Numbered from the stretch's first letter, positions 31,357-41,529 are shown. The stretch is 64,000 bases of DNA from Thiohalocapsa sp. (GCA_021736785.1 JAIPFF010000005.1:1-64000), one strand, 5' to 3'. Numbers and translations are program-made. Notes: generated from the letters alone by a model not told the origin.

Positions 31357-32790
31357 GTGAAATCGCCCGACCATCGTAACGAGTCCGAGTGCAACGAACC
31401 GGACCGCCGCCGATTTCTGAAGATTGCCGGTGCCGCCGCCGCCGCAACCGCCGCGGCCTCGCCCCTCTCCGCCATCGCCCGACCCGACGACGACGACTAC
31501 GACGGCGTGTTGCGCGTCGACGGACCCGAAGACACCCTGCCCCGCAAAATCCGCAGCCTCTTCATTTTGGACCGACAGACGACCTACATGAATATCGGCA
31601 CGACCGGCTCCATGCCGCGCCGCGTGCTGAAAAACTACAACGAATACAATCGTCTGGTCGCCGAACAGCCGTGGGACATGGGTGGTGAATGGGGCGGTTT
31701 CCCCTATACCGGCGACTTGGTGGCGCGCATGGCGCCGCAGTTCGGCTGCGCCGACTCGGAGCTGGTGATCAGCCGCAATACCACCGACGGCATGGTCAGC
31801 GTCCTGCACGGGCTGGATCTGCAGCCGGGTGACCACGTCATCGCGACCCATCACGAGCACGTGGGGGCTACGTCGCCGCTGTGGGTGCTCGCGGACCGTA
31901 TCGGTATCGATGTGGAGTACGTGGACATCCCTGTCTTCCCGCTATCCGAGCAGGAGTATGTCGACGCCATCGCGGCGGCGGTGCGCCCGGAGACCCGATT
32001 GATCGTGGTGTCGCACATCACCTATAAGACCGGCGCAGTCCTGCCGGTAAAGCGCATCTGCGACGAGATCGCCGTGCCGTCCGGAATCGTCACGCTGATC
32101 GACGGCGCCCACGCCTCCGGGATGCTGAACATCGATCTGCATGACATCAACTGCGACTTCTATGCCGCCTCCGGGCACAAATGGCAGTGCGGTCCCGGCG
32201 GCACCGGGCTGCTGTACGTCCGTGACAACGCTAGCCGGGTGTCGGACTTTTGGCCCGGGCGCAAGCCGATGTGGGCGATCAACTCGTCCCTCGCCCACCT
32301 GGTGTCCATCTTCGGCTGGCAGACCGCGCTGCAGTACAAGGGCAACGACAACTATCCGGCGCTGCGGGCGCTGGCGGATTCCTGCGACCTATGGGCGCGC
32401 ATCGGCCGCGATCGCATCGAGGCCCATGACAAGCACCTCAGCACCTACACCAAGCAACTGATTATGGCCAGCTTCGATGATCCGATGTTGTACTCGCCGG
32501 ATATTCCGGAGCTCACCAGCGGCATCAGTTCCTTCAATCCGTTCCCGGATCAAACCGATTCGGCGACACTGACCAACTTTCGCGACCGACTGCGGGAGGA
32601 GTACGGCTTTATCATCCGCACGACGAACTTCGAGATCGCTCAAGGACTGGGCAACGTCTATGCACTGCGCATCTCGACGCACCTGTTCCATGACGAGCGG
32701 GATGTGGAAGGGTTGGTCGACGCGATGGCGCATCTGTATCGACGCATGAGCCCGTCGACCCCGCCGCCACCGCCGCCGACGACCAACTAA
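31357..32790 (+). CDS. Tat-exported PLP-dependent class V aminotransferase-fold enzyme
   Basis: 477 residues. The twin-arginine signal DRRRFLKIAG (Arg at about 17-19) with an Ala-rich hydrophobic core points to export of the folded, cofactor-loaded protein. The class V aminotransferase/isopenicillin-N-epimerase domain has DGAHASG and the PLP Schiff-base lysine K275 in SGHKWQCG. The C-terminus is a proline stretch (PSTPPPPPPTTN). A known precedent is Pseudomonas PvdN, a Tat-exported PLP enzyme acting on pyoverdine. I start at the GTG at 31357 with GAGGA upstream; the longer open frame has no ribosome site. Confidence 0.85.
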   Translation: MKSPDHRNESECNEPDRRRFLKIAGAAAAATAAASPLSAIARPDDDDYDGVLRVDGPEDTLPRKIRSLFILDRQTTYMNIGTTGSMPRRVLKNYNEYNRLVAEQPWDMGGEWGGFPYTGDLVARMAPQFGCADSELVISRNTTDGMVSVLHGLDLQPGDHVIATHHEHVGATSPLWVLADRIGIDVEYVDIPVFPLSEQEYVDAIAAAVRPETRLIVVSHITYKTGAVLPVKRICDEIAVPSGIVTLIDGAHASGMLNIDLHDINCDFYAASGHKWQCGPGGTGLLYVRDNASRVSDFWPGRKPMWAINSSLAHLVSIFGWQTALQYKGNDNYPALRALADSCDLWARIGRDRIEAHDKHLSTYTKQLIMASFDDPMLYSPDIPELTSGISSFNPFPDQTDSATLTNFRDRLREEYGFIIRTTNFEIAQGLGNVYALRISTHLFHDERDVEGLVDAMAHLYRRMSPSTPPPPPPTTN

Positions 32791-32856
32791 CCGCACGGCA
32801 CCCGCCACGATCGGCCATGGAGCGGGCCGGTCACGTGCTCGCCGGCGCGGGCCTGA

Positions 32857-33210
32857 TCAACCGGTGCAGGCGTCGGTGTCGCCGGCCCGGTAATCGAAGG
32901 TAATCTCTTCGCCGGCTGCGATGTCGATCAACGCATACAGGTCGAAACCATCGAAAGCCGCGTTCGGCTCGTCGCTGTGGTTGAGCCAGCGCAGCAGATT
33001 GCGGCCCGAGCGACCGTGCCACGTCTTGCCGTCGTCGCTGACCCAGAGCACATAGGTGCCGTCGCGAACCGCCTCCGGCCCGTCGTAACGGCCGATGGCG
33101 TCCCCGGCGGAGAACGCAACCTTGGCGAAGCATCCGTAGCCGTGGATCGACGACGCGGCCTTGCACACCCTGTCCTGCAGCCGGGCGGGCTTGTCGCTGC
33201 CTGTCGGCAT
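32857..33210 (-). CDS. SET-domain protein-lysine methyltransferase
   Basis: A 117-residue minimal SET domain: the N-terminal SIHGYGCFAKVAFSAGD, the pseudoknot motif NLLRWLNHSDEPNA (RFxNHSC-like) and GEEITFDY. It would transfer methyl groups from S-adenosylmethionine to protein lysines in the cytoplasm. It begins 2 bases after the tex stop codon, so it is co-transcribed and probably translationally coupled with tex. Bacterial minimal SET proteins have few known targets. Confidence 0.85.
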   Translation of the reverse strand: MPTGSDKPARLQDRVCKAASSIHGYGCFAKVAFSAGDAIGRYDGPEAVRDGTYVLWVSDDGKTWHGRSGRNLLRWLNHSDEPNAAFDGFDLYALIDIAAGEEITFDYRAGDTDACTG

Positions 33211-33212
33211 CC

Positions 33213-35591
33213 TCAGCGCCGTTTGGCCTTGGCGAACGCCTCCGCGATGGCACCGGAGGGCTCCGGGGCCGGTTGCGGCTCGCGCTGACGCCCACGCCCG
33301 GCATCGCCGCCGCGCCCTCGCGGCGCCGGCCCGCGCGCACCCGCACCGCGAGCGCCTTGCCTGTCGGCGCCATTATCGGCGCCCTTCTCCGCCCCCCTGT
33401 CCGCACGCGAACCGGAGCGGTCTTGGGCACGCGCATCGAGGCGCATACTCAGCGCAATGCGCTTTCGCTCCAGATCGACTTCGAGCACCTTCACCTTGAC
33501 CACCTGACCGGACTGCACGACCTCGTGCGGATCTTTTATGAAGCGATCGGCGAGCATCGAGATATGCACCAGCCCGTCCTGGTGCACACCGACGTCGACA
33601 AAGGCACCGAAGTTGGTCACGTTGGTGACCGTGCCCTCCAGGACCATGTCGGGCTTCAGGTCCTGCAGCGTCTCGACGCCTTCCATGAGCTCGGCGGCCT
33701 TGAATTCGGGGCGCGGATCGCGACCGGGCTTCTCCAGCTCGGCCAAAATGTCGCGCACCGTCGGCTCGCCGAAGCGCTGGTCGGCAAACTCCCGGGCGGG
33801 CAGTGCGCGCAGTGTTGCGCGGTCGCCGATCAGCGCGCCGATGTCTTTGCCCACACGCTCGACGATCCGGCGCACCACCTCGTAGGACTCCGGATGCACC
33901 GCCGACGCGTCGAGCGGCTCGTCACCGTCGGCAATGCGCAGGAAGCCCGCGCACTGCTGGAAGGTCTTGTCGCCGAGGCGCGGCACCTTCTTGAGCTGCG
34001 AGCGCGCCCTGAAGGCGCCGTTGGCCTCGCGAAACTGGACCACGTTCTCGGCAATCGCCGGGGTCAGACCCGATACCTGGGTCAGCAGGGGCACCGAGGC
34101 GGTGTTCAGGTCGACGCCGACGGCATTGACGCAGTCCTCCACCACCGCATCGAGCGCGCGCGCAAGACCGCTTTGGTTGACGTCGTGCTGATACTGGCCG
34201 ACACCGATGGACTTGGGCTCGATCTTCACCAACTCCGCCAACGGGTCCTGCAACCTGCGGGCGATGGAGACGGCGCCGCGCAGCGACACATCCATGTCGG
34301 GAAATTCGCGCGAGGCGTACTCGGACGCCGAGTAGACCGAGGCGCCCGCCTCGCTGACCACCAGAGACCGCAGCCCGAGCTGCGGGTGGCGCTTGATCAA
34401 ATCGCGCGCGAGCCGGTCGGTCTCCCGCGAGGCGGTGCCGTTGCCGATGCTGATCAGCTTCACCGCATGCTTTTCCGACAACTGTGCCAGCCGCGCGATC
34501 GCGGCGTCCCATTGGTTCCTCGGCGCATGGGGATAGATCGTCTCGGTATCGACGACGCGTCCGGTGCCGTCCACCACCGCCACCTTGACGCCGGTGCGCA
34601 GCCCCGGATCGAGGCCGATGGTGGGCAGGCGCCCCGCCGGTGCCGCCAGCAGCAGCGCCTTCAGGTTCTTGCCGAAGACGGCGATGGCCTCGGTTTCGGC
34701 TGCCTCCAGCAGCTTTCCCTTCAAGTCGAGATCGAGGCGCACCAGCAGCTTGATGCGCCACGTCTTGCGCACCGTTTCCTTCAGCCAGGCGTCGCCCGGC
34801 CGGCCCCGATCGTTGATGGCGAAGCGCTCGGCGATCAGGCGGCGAGGCAGCGCGTCCGGCTCCTCGCCGTCGCCGGCGATGAGCTCCAGGCTCAAAATGC
34901 CTTGGTTGCGGCCGCGAAACAACGCCAGCGCGCGGTGCGACGGAATACGATGGATCGGCTCCCGGTAGTCGAAATAATCCGAGAACTTGGCGCCTTCGCG
35001 TTCTTTGCCCTCGATGACCCGCGAGACCAGGATGCCGCGCTCCCACAACAAGTCGCGCAGCCGGCCCGTCAGCGCCGGATCTTCGGCGAAGCGCTCCATC
35101 AGGATTTGCCGGGCGCCCTCCAGCGCCGCGGCCACGTCGGCCACGCCCTTGCCGGGGTCGACATAGCCCCCGGCGCGCTCTTCGGGGGCCGCGCTCGGAT
35201 CGTCCAGCAACTGGTCCGCGAGCGGCTCCAAGCCGGCCTCGCGGGCGATCTGTGCCTTGGTGCGCCGCTTGGGCTTATAGGGCAGGTAGAGATCCTCGAG
35301 CCGCTGTTTGGTGTCCGCGGCCTCGATATCGGCCCGCAGCGCGTCGTCGAGCTTGCCCTGCTCGTCGATGCTTTTCAGCACGGCGGTGCGGCGCTCTTCG
35401 AGCTCGCGCAGGTAGCCCAGGCGCTGTTCCAGGTGGCGCAGTTGGATATCGTCGAGGCCGCCGGTGGCCTCTTTGCGGTAGCGGGCGATGAAGGGGACGG
35501 TGGCGCCTTCGTCGAGCAGCGCGATGGCTGCCTGAACCTGACGGGAATGGACGTCGAGCTCTTGAGAAATTACATCAACAATGGGCTGCAT
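33213..35591 (-). CDS. tex: RNA-binding transcription accessory protein Tex
   Basis: 792 residues. Order: N-terminal helical Tex domain ([18 protein letters not shown]), YqgF/RNase-H-like domain ([15 protein letters not shown]), helix-hairpin-helix repeats ([14 protein letters not shown]) and an S1 RNA-binding domain ([21 protein letters not shown]). The last 65 residues are an Arg/Gly-rich, probably disordered tail. Bacterial homologue of Spt6, involved in transcription. It is the second gene of a likely three-gene operon. Confidence 0.95.
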   Translation of the reverse strand: MQPIVDVISQELDVHSRQVQAAIALLDEGATVPFIARYRKEATGGLDDIQLRHLEQRLGYLRELEERRTAVLKSIDEQGKLDDALRADIEAADTKQRLEDLYLPYKPKRRTKAQIAREAGLEPLADQLLDDPSAAPEERAGGYVDPGKGVADVAAALEGARQILMERFAEDPALTGRLRDLLWERGILVSRVIEGKEREGAKFSDYFDYREPIHRIPSHRALALFRGRNQGILSLELIAGDGEEPDALPRRLIAERFAINDRGRPGDAWLKETVRKTWRIKLLVRLDLDLKGKLLEAAETEAIAVFGKNLKALLLAAPAGRLPTIGLDPGLRTGVKVAVVDGTGRVVDTETIYPHAPRNQWDAAIARLAQLSEKHAVKLISIGNGTASRETDRLARDLIKRHPQLGLRSLVVSEAGASVYSASEYASREFPDMDVSLRGAVSIARRLQDPLAELVKIEPKSIGVGQYQHDVNQSGLARALDAVVEDCVNAVGVDLNTASVPLLTQVSGLTPAIAENVVQFREANGAFRARSQLKKVPRLGDKTFQQCAGFLRIADGDEPLDASAVHPESYEVVRRIVERVGKDIGALIGDRATLRALPAREFADQRFGEPTVRDILAELEKPGRDPRPEFKAAELMEGVETLQDLKPDMVLEGTVTNVTNFGAFVDVGVHQDGLVHISMLADRFIKDPHEVVQSGQVVKVKVLEVDLERKRIALSMRLDARAQDRSGSRADRGAEKGADNGADRQGARGAGARGPAPRGRGGDAGRGRQREPQPAPEPSGAIAEAFAKAKRR

Positions 35592-35633
35592 CTTGCTGTT
35601 TCGAGGATCATGACCGGCAAAAGATCGGCCATT

Positions 35634-35843
35634 TTAATCCACGGAGCAGCGTTCTCCATAGACCGCCATGACGCTCTTGAGCTCGTGCAGCAGCCACGCC
35701 CGCTCGACGGCATCCAGATCTTCGGTCTCCGGCAGCTCGTAACCCTGCTCCAGCATGGCGATATCGGCCCAGACCATCCGGCAGCCCTTGGCACAGATGC
35801 GCTCGACCCGGCGCTCCAACAGCGGTTTTTGCAATGCAGCCAA
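35634..35843 (-). CDS. Small protein upstream of tex
   Basis: A 69-residue protein, not recognised. It has one Cys pair region (ICAKGC) and an acidic helix (LPETEDLDAVERAWLLHELKSV). The TTG start at 35843 has a good GTGAGG site about 8 bases upstream, and a sigma-70-like promoter lies 40 bases further on. It precedes tex by 42 bases on the same strand. Confidence 0.6.
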   Translation of the reverse strand: MAALQKPLLERRVERICAKGCRMVWADIAMLEQGYELPETEDLDAVERAWLLHELKSVMAVYGERCSVD

Positions 35844-36179
35844 GGCAGCCTCACGATGTCGATTTGCAGGTAGTAGACCTGTAATTATCGTACACTCGCA
35901 GGGCTTTTGTCAGCTTTTCCGGTATCGAAATAGTGGAAAATACTAACCTGGCGCAATTGTCGCCGGGCGGCGGCCGCCGGGGAGGCTTCGAGTTTGGCGC
36001 AACGGAGCACCTTTGCGCATGCTGCCGAGGTGGGACGAACCGGCACGGGGGCCGGCGGGGCGGCGCGCCCGGCAAGGCGGGATCGCACCTATGAGCCTCT
36101 CTCTCGTTTTTGTCGGTTTACGACGACGAGGACGGCGCGACCGACCGACCGCCGCCCGAGCGGTCGGCCGAGCTTCGCC
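35844..36179. other. Gap holding the tex-operon promoter
   Basis: 336 bases between the small tex-operon gene and the GlcG/HbpS gene. The left 100 bases are A+T-rich and hold the promoter at 35884-35913. The rest is G+C-rich with no gene or terminator seen. Confidence 0.55.
35884..35913 (-). promoter_or_regulatory. Putative sigma-70 promoter of the small gene-tex-SET operon
   Basis: On the minus strand -35 CTGACA (35908-35913), an 18-bp spacer and -10 GATAAT (35884-35889), in a locally A+T-rich stretch. It lies about 40 bases upstream of the TTG start at 35843. Confidence 0.65.
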
Positions 36180-36671
36180 TTACATGGCCATTTCCAGGTC
36201 GTCCTGAACCGCCTCGATACCGGCCTTCGCGCACTCTTCGTCGGTCTCCCCGGCCGGGGCGCCGCTAACGCCGACGCCGCCGACCAGCGCGCCGCCGACG
36301 GACACCGTCGCGCCGCCCGCGGACATGACCAGGAAGTCCTGCCGACCGACCGGCGTATCGGCCCGCTCCGTGAGCGCCGAGGTATCGGCATTGAAGTTGA
36401 CCGCGGTGTAGGCTTTTTTGAAGCTGATCGGCACGGTGATCGGCGCCGCGATGGTGTCGCGCAACTGCGCTTGGATCACACCGTCGCGGTCGACCACGGT
36501 GACCCCGATCTGAATGCCCTTCTCGCGGCAGGCGTCGATCGTCGCCTGTGCGATGCGCTGGGCCGTGTCGAGCGACAGCCGCTTGACCGAGACCATCATC
36601 GGGTCATCGGCAAACGCCGGGCCCGCGGTCAGAATGCCGACGGCGGCAGCGAGAAGTAGAGTCTTTTTCAT
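36180..36671 (-). CDS. GlcG/HbpS-family heme-binding-type protein, secreted
   Basis: A 163-residue GlcG/HbpS (DUF336) protein with a signal peptide cleaved near AFA-DD. The core holds TIDACREKGIQIGVTVVDRDG and the C-terminal GGVGVSGAPAGETDEECAKAG block typical of the family. Some members bind heme or cobalamin; the role is unclear here. Start ATG 36671 with AGGAG. It lies just downstream of ispG. Confidence 0.85.
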   Translation of the reverse strand: MKKTLLLAAAVGILTAGPAFADDPMMVSVKRLSLDTAQRIAQATIDACREKGIQIGVTVVDRDGVIQAQLRDTIAAPITVPISFKKAYTAVNFNADTSALTERADTPVGRQDFLVMSAGGATVSVGGALVGGVGVSGAPAGETDEECAKAGIEAVQDDLEMAM

Positions 36672-36741
36672 CGTGGGTTGTCTCCTCGTGGGTGGCTGAA
36701 TCATCGGGGGCGGAACAGTCTCGTATCCAAGCCGGTCCCGG

Positions 36742-37974
36742 TCAGCCCCTGCCGTAGCGCTCGACGACGTACTCGTCCACCATCTGCTTGAAGCGCTCGG
36801 CAATGCCCTCGCCCTTCAGCGTGGTGACTTTCCGGCCATCGACGTAGACCGGGGCCGACGGGTGCTCGCCGGTGCCCGGCAGGCTGATGCCGATATTCGC
36901 TTGCTTGCTTTCGCCGGGACCATTGACGACGCATCCCATGACGGCGACCTGCATGGTCTCCACACCCGGATAGGTCTCGCGCCAAACCGGCATTTGATCG
37001 CGCAGGTAATCCTGAATGCTCTCGGCCAGCTCCTGGAACACGGTGCTGGTGGTGCGCCCGCAGCCCGGACAAGCGGTGACCATGGGCGCGAAGGAGCGCA
37101 GGCCCATGGTCTGCAGAATCTCCTGGGCCACGATGACCTCCCGCGCGCGGGACTCGCCCGGTGCCGGCGTCAACGAAATACGGATGGTGTCGCCGATGCC
37201 TTCCTGCAGCAGCACGGCCACGGCCGCGGTGGACGCGACGATGCCCTTGGAGCCCATGCCGGCCTCGGTCAGCCCCAAATGCAGCGCATGGTCGCTGCGC
37301 GCGGCCAGTGCCCGGTAGACCGCGATCAGATCCTGCACGCCGCTCATTTTGCACGACAGCACGATATGGTCGCGGGGCAGGCCCAGCTCTTCGGCGCGCA
37401 GCGCGCTGGAGACGGCGGACTCGACCATCGCCTCGCGCATGACCTCGTCGGCCTCTTTCGGCTCGGCGGATTTGGCGTTGGCGTCCATCATGCGCACGAC
37501 CAGGTCCGGATCCAGGCTACCCCAGTTCACGCCGATGCGCACCGGGCGATCGTAGCGGCAGGCGATCTCGATCATGGTCGCGAACTGCGAGTCGCGTTTC
37601 TCGCCGCGGCCCACGTTGCCCGGATTGATGCGGTACTTGGCCAGCGTCTCGGCGCAGGCGGGATAGTCGCTGAGCAGCCGATGCCCGTTGAAGTGGAAAT
37701 CGCCGATCAGCGGCACGTCGATGCCCATCGCGTCCAGTCGCTCCCGGACCCGCGGCACCGCATCGGCGGCGGATTCGTTGTTGACGGTAATACGCACCAT
37801 CTCCGAGCCGGCGCGGGCGAGCTCCGCGCATTGCTCAACGGTGGATTGGATGTCCGCGGTGTCGGTGTTGGTCATCGACTGCACGCGCACCGGGGCATCG
37901 CCGCCGACGCCGAGCCCGCCGACACGCACCTGCACCGTGCGGTGCCGTTGAATGGGGGAATTGCTGTTGTTCAT
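36742..37974 (-). CDS. ispG: Flavodoxin-dependent (E)-4-hydroxy-3-methylbut-2-enyl-diphosphate synthase
   Basis: A 410-residue GcpE, the penultimate step of the MEP isoprenoid pathway, converting MEcPP to HMBPP. The TIM-barrel half contains VQSMTNTDT and GDFHFNGH. The C-terminal Fe-S half contains TACPGCGRT and [10 protein letters not shown], with the cluster cysteines. Full length for a proteobacterial enzyme. Confidence 0.96.
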   Translation of the reverse strand: MNNSNSPIQRHRTVQVRVGGLGVGGDAPVRVQSMTNTDTADIQSTVEQCAELARAGSEMVRITVNNESAADAVPRVRERLDAMGIDVPLIGDFHFNGHRLLSDYPACAETLAKYRINPGNVGRGEKRDSQFATMIEIACRYDRPVRIGVNWGSLDPDLVVRMMDANAKSAEPKEADEVMREAMVESAVSSALRAEELGLPRDHIVLSCKMSGVQDLIAVYRALAARSDHALHLGLTEAGMGSKGIVASTAAVAVLLQEGIGDTIRISLTPAPGESRAREVIVAQEILQTMGLRSFAPMVTACPGCGRTTSTVFQELAESIQDYLRDQMPVWRETYPGVETMQVAVMGCVVNGPGESKQANIGISLPGTGEHPSAPVYVDGRKVTTLKGEGIAERFKQMVDEYVVERYGRG

Positions 37975-38044
37975 GATTACGTCGTCGATTACCTCGTGCG
38001 CTCGGCCCGCTCGCCGTTGCCGCGCGGCCGAAGATGGGGCGTGC

Positions 38045-38905
38045 TCAGCCTGTTCCCAACGGCGAGCGCAGGCCCCGGATGATCTCCAGATAGTCCGAAT
38101 GCTCCGGCGTGATCAACCCATGCCGGATCAGGAAATCGATAATGACCAGGTTGCAGTTCAATTTGAACTCGGCGCCGGCGTCCACCACGTCCATGACCCG
38201 CTGCACCGGCCATAACTGGAACGAGGCCACTTCGCCGTCGTTGCAGCGCGGCTCGAAGTCCCCCGGCAGCTCCAGGTCATAGCAGTAGATGACATCCGGC
38301 TTCAGGCCGCGCTCGGAGTCGCGGCAGTAAGTCACCGCGCCGACCGCCACGGCACGCTCGGCCAAAGCCGCCGGCATCGTCGCCTCCTCGAAGCATTCCT
38401 TGCGCAGATTCTCGGCTAAACCGATCCCCCAGGGCAGGCCGCCGGCGACCACATGGTCGAGATGATTCGGGTAAACGCGGCGGTCGGCCGAACGGCGCGC
38501 CACCCAGAGATAAAGCCCGTCGGCACGGCGCACATAGCCGTTCAGATGCTGGCCGAAGGCGCGCACGCCGAAATAAGGCGCGCAGGCCCGGTCGATGAGC
38601 AAGCGGGCGTCCTCGCGCCGGCCCGCGGTCACCGGGTAGCGCTCGCCGTGCAGGTGGCTGATCAGCCCGCGGCGCTCGAGATCCTCGCAGAGCCGCTGCA
38701 TGGCCTCGCTGCGCGCCTCGAAACCGTCGGGCGCCGCGACCCAGCTGAGCGCGTCGCCGGACAGGGCGAAGTCGCCACCGTCGCCGGCAAGCACCCCGGC
38801 GAAGGCCCGGCGCACCGAGCCCAGGCGCTCGCCGTCGACGACGAAGGCCAGGAAATCGGCCGGATCCCATCGGTTGCAGTCGCGGATATGGTCGACGTAG
38901 CTCAA
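38045..38905 (-). CDS. DUF4743-Nudix hydrolase (thiamine-damage type)
   Basis: 286 residues. A DUF4743 domain (about 1-120) precedes a Nudix domain with the box [20 protein letters not shown]. This arrangement is shared with the yeast and plant Nudix proteins reported to hydrolyse oxythiamine and oxothiamine diphosphates and to be homologous to the Nudix part of Tnr3. Last gene of mazG-yjbQ-Nudix; its ATG overlaps the yjbQ stop by 4 bases (ATGA). Confidence 0.87.
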   Translation of the reverse strand: MSYVDHIRDCNRWDPADFLAFVVDGERLGSVRRAFAGVLAGDGGDFALSGDALSWVAAPDGFEARSEAMQRLCEDLERRGLISHLHGERYPVTAGRREDARLLIDRACAPYFGVRAFGQHLNGYVRRADGLYLWVARRSADRRVYPNHLDHVVAGGLPWGIGLAENLRKECFEEATMPAALAERAVAVGAVTYCRDSERGLKPDVIYCYDLELPGDFEPRCNDGEVASFQLWPVQRVMDVVDAGAEFKLNCNLVIIDFLIRHGLITPEHSDYLEIIRGLRSPLGTG

Positions 38906-39318
38906 TGCCCGGTCCCGTCGGCCAGCACGGTACAGACCACACGCCGATCGGAGCGCGGGCCGTCGAATTCACAGAAAAAAACGTTCTGCCAAGTGGACAA
39001 TCCGAGCTGTCCGTCCACCAGCGGAATACTCTCCGACGGACCGACCAGACCCGCCTTCAAGTGCGCGTCGCCGTTACCGTCCTGGGCGTCGTGGCGCCAG
39101 ACGCCGCGCGGCACGATCTGGCGCAGCAGCTCGACCACATCGGTCTGCACGCTGTCGTCCCAGTTCTCCTGGATCATGATCGCCGCCGTCGCCCCCTGCG
39201 CGTAGACCGACACCAGCCCGTTGCGCACGCCGCTGCGCTCGGCCACCTCGCGCACCTGCGGGGTGATGTCCACCAGCACTTCGCGCGTGCGGGTGACCAA
39301 GCGGATGGTCTCGTGCAT
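38902..39318 (-). CDS. YjbQ family (secondary thiamine-phosphate synthase / UPF0047)
   Basis: A 138-residue compact beta protein with the UPF0047 signature: GLVSVYAQGATAAIMIQEN, the metal histidines (WRHDAQDGNGDAHLKAG) and STWQNVFFCEFDGPR. E. coli YjbQ has weak thiamine-phosphate synthase activity and can rescue thiE mutants when overproduced; the physiological role is open. It overlaps mazG by one base and the Nudix gene by four. Confidence 0.92.
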   Translation of the reverse strand: MHETIRLVTRTREVLVDITPQVREVAERSGVRNGLVSVYAQGATAAIMIQENWDDSVQTDVVELLRQIVPRGVWRHDAQDGNGDAHLKAGLVGPSESIPLVDGQLGLSTWQNVFFCEFDGPRSDRRVVCTVLADGTGH

Positions 39319-40142
39319 CAGCGTTCCTCGGCCTTGACGATGTTCCAGAGCCGTTCCATCTCATCGCGGTGCTCGGCCGCAGGGCCCTTGCCGGCCGCAC
39401 GCAGGCAAACCTCGACGCGCTGGAAGCGGCGCTCGAAGCGATGATTGGCGGCGCGCAGCGCCTGCTCCGCGTCCACGCCCAGATGGCGGGCCAGATTGAC
39501 GCAGGAGAACAGCAGGTCGCCCACCTCGTGCACACGCTCCAGGGGATTGGCGTGCTCGGCAAAGGTCTCCTCGCATTCGGCGAGCTCCTCGCGCACCTTG
39601 TCGACGACGCCGTCCAGATCGTCCCAATCGAAGCCGACATGGGCGGCGCGCTTCTGCAATTTCTCGGCCCGTACCAGGGCCGGAAGCGCCTGCGCCACGC
39701 CGTCGACGACGCTGACGTGGGTGCGCTTGGCCTTGGACTCGCGCTCGCGTGCCTTTTCGCGCTCCCAGTTCAGCCGGACCTCTGCTTCGCTGGCGACGTG
39801 CGCGTCGGAGAAAACGTGCGCGTGGCGGCGCACCATCTTCTCGGTGATCGCGTGCACCACGTCGCCGAAGTCGAACGCGCCGCGCTCCTGGGCCATGCGC
39901 GAATAGATCGCCACCTGGAACAGCAGATCCCCGAGCTCCTCGCACAGCTCGGCCATGTCGTCGTTCTCGATCGCCTCGGCGACCTCGTAGGCCTCCTCCA
40001 GCGTGTAGGGCAGGATGGTGGCGAAGGTCTGCTTCAAGTCCCACGGGCAGCCATGCTCGGGATCGCGCAGGCGCGCCACCACGGCCAGCAGCGCATCGAT
40101 GCGCCGGGTATCGTCGAGCTCGGGAGGATGGTATTCAGTCAT
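39318..40142 (-). CDS. mazG: Nucleoside triphosphate pyrophosphohydrolase MazG
   Basis: 274 residues with two MazG repeats: LRDPEHGCPWDLKQTF and the EExxE metal motif EELGDLLFQV in the first, REELAECEE and HEVGDLLFSCV in the second. It hydrolyses NTPs and dNTPs to monophosphates (house-cleaning, (p)ppGpp-linked stress). I start at MTEYHPPEL (40142). Stop and yjbQ start share one base (TGATG). Confidence 0.93.
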   Translation of the reverse strand: MTEYHPPELDDTRRIDALLAVVARLRDPEHGCPWDLKQTFATILPYTLEEAYEVAEAIENDDMAELCEELGDLLFQVAIYSRMAQERGAFDFGDVVHAITEKMVRRHAHVFSDAHVASEAEVRLNWEREKARERESKAKRTHVSVVDGVAQALPALVRAEKLQKRAAHVGFDWDDLDGVVDKVREELAECEETFAEHANPLERVHEVGDLLFSCVNLARHLGVDAEQALRAANHRFERRFQRVEVCLRAAGKGPAAEHRDEMERLWNIVKAEER

Positions 40143-40220
40143 GGGCGCAGGGGAACGATTGTGATGCCGGCACGCCGGCGGCAAGATCAAACATGCCCCG
40201 GAGCCTGTATTCGAGCGATC

Positions 40221-40577
40221 TCAAGGCCGCACCAGCGTATTGAACAGCAGTCCGAGCAAGACCGCGCCGATGCTGCCCCACTTCCAATAAGCGATCGGGA
40301 TGCCGATCACCTCGTCCGGCTTCGAGCGGCTCGGATCCTTGAGGATGCTCCACAGATGGGGGCCGGACAAGAACCAGGGGATGAAGCCGAACATGGTCGG
40401 CACGCCGATCCACAGCGGCAGCGGTTGGTTGATGTAAACCAGGACCAACAGTGCCGGCCAGCCGACGAAATAGGCCGCCGTCAGCTTCGCATCCAGGCTC
40501 TTGTCGCGGGTCTTGACGAAGCTCAGGATGGCGCCGGCGCCCCAGAGCGTCGCGATGATGATCAGAACCAGTCTCAT
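40221..40577 (-). CDS. Small integral membrane protein
   Basis: 118 residues with three or four predicted transmembrane helices (LVLIIIATLWGAGAILSFV; YFVGWPALLVLVYI; GVPTMFGFIPWFL; IGAVLLGLLFNTLV). No recognised family. The ATG at 40577 has GGAG 9-12 bases upstream. It lies 78 bases ahead of mazG on the same strand and may be its operon leader. Confidence 0.65.
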   Translation of the reverse strand: MRLVLIIIATLWGAGAILSFVKTRDKSLDAKLTAAYFVGWPALLVLVYINQPLPLWIGVPTMFGFIPWFLSGPHLWSILKDPSRSKPDEVIGIPIAYWKWGSIGAVLLGLLFNTLVRP

Positions 40578-40836
40578 GATGGCGACTCCGTGGCGGCACC
40601 TCGGCGTGCACTGGACAAGCGGCCGATGGCGTCGGAGGGACCGGCGGCGAGAACATCGCCCGGCACCTGCCGCCGAGCGGGACTCGCGCGCCCGACGATT
40701 CATTCGGACAATACAGCCGAGACATGGTACCGAAACCACCGAGGCCCGGTCCATCGGCCGCGCGTGACCGCGGCGCCCGTCGACACCCGACAGACCGGCA
40801 ACACCGAAGCCGACAACAGCGAAAGAGGACCCACCC

Positions 40837-41529
40837 ATGTGCGGACGCTTCGTGCAACACGCCGACCCCGAGATCTACGCCAGCCGCTACGGTATCGACG
40901 ACCTCTCCACGCTCGAGCGTGCCGGCCACGGCTTCAACGTCGCGCCCACCCAGTCCGTGCTCGTCATCCGCTCCGGCCCCGGCGGACGACAGCTGGCATC
41001 GCTGCGCTGGGGTCTCGTTCCCCACTGGTCTAAGGGGCCGGACAATCGTTACAGTATGATCAATGCGCGTGCGGAAACCGTCCACGAAAAACCCGCCTAC
41101 CGCAGCGCCTTCAAACAGCGCCGCTGCCTGATCCCGGCAGAAGGCTTTTACGAATGGCAAGCCACGGCGCACGGCAAACAGCCCTACCTGATCGCGCGCG
41201 AGGACGGCGAGCCCTTCATGATGGCCGGACTCTGGGAGACATGGCACGGCGACGACAACGCCGGGACCATCGAATCGTGCAGCATCATCGTCACCGACGC
41301 CAACGACCTGATGGCGCCGGTCCACGACCGCATGCCCGTCATCCTGGACGCGGACAGCCACGGCGCCTGGCTTGCCGCCGACAACACCGACAGCGACGCC
41401 CTGCGCGCGCTGCTGCAACCCCCGCCCGCCGAGGGCTGGACGCTGCACCCCGTCTCGAAGGCCGTGAACAATCCGCGCAACGACAGCGCCGACTTGCTTG
41501 AGCCCGTCGATGTGGCGGCGAGTCAATAG
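40837..41529 (+). CDS. SOS response-associated peptidase (SRAP/YedK/HMCES family)
   Basis: A 230-residue SRAP protein that covalently traps abasic sites in single-stranded DNA. The catalytic Cys2 (MCGRF), the PTQS asparagine/arginine region, INARAET, PAEGFYEW (Glu) and the late active-site HDRMPVIL are all present. No SOS box was identified upstream. A single-gene unit. Confidence 0.94.
   Translation: MCGRFVQHADPEIYASRYGIDDLSTLERAGHGFNVAPTQSVLVIRSGPGGRQLASLRWGLVPHWSKGPDNRYSMINARAETVHEKPAYRSAFKQRRCLIPAEGFYEWQATAHGKQPYLIAREDGEPFMMAGLWETWHGDDNAGTIESCSIIVTDANDLMAPVHDRMPVILDADSHGAWLAADNTDSDALRALLQPPPAEGWTLHPVSKAVNNPRNDSADLLEPVDVAASQ

Noticed and set aside
33273-35873. An 866-codon open frame antisense to tex
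   Set aside because: Mirror of tex codon bias; tex matches its family over the full length.
35885-36088. Open frame in the tex promoter gap
   Set aside because: Lies across the promoter and A+T-rich leader, with no ribosome site and no conserved look.
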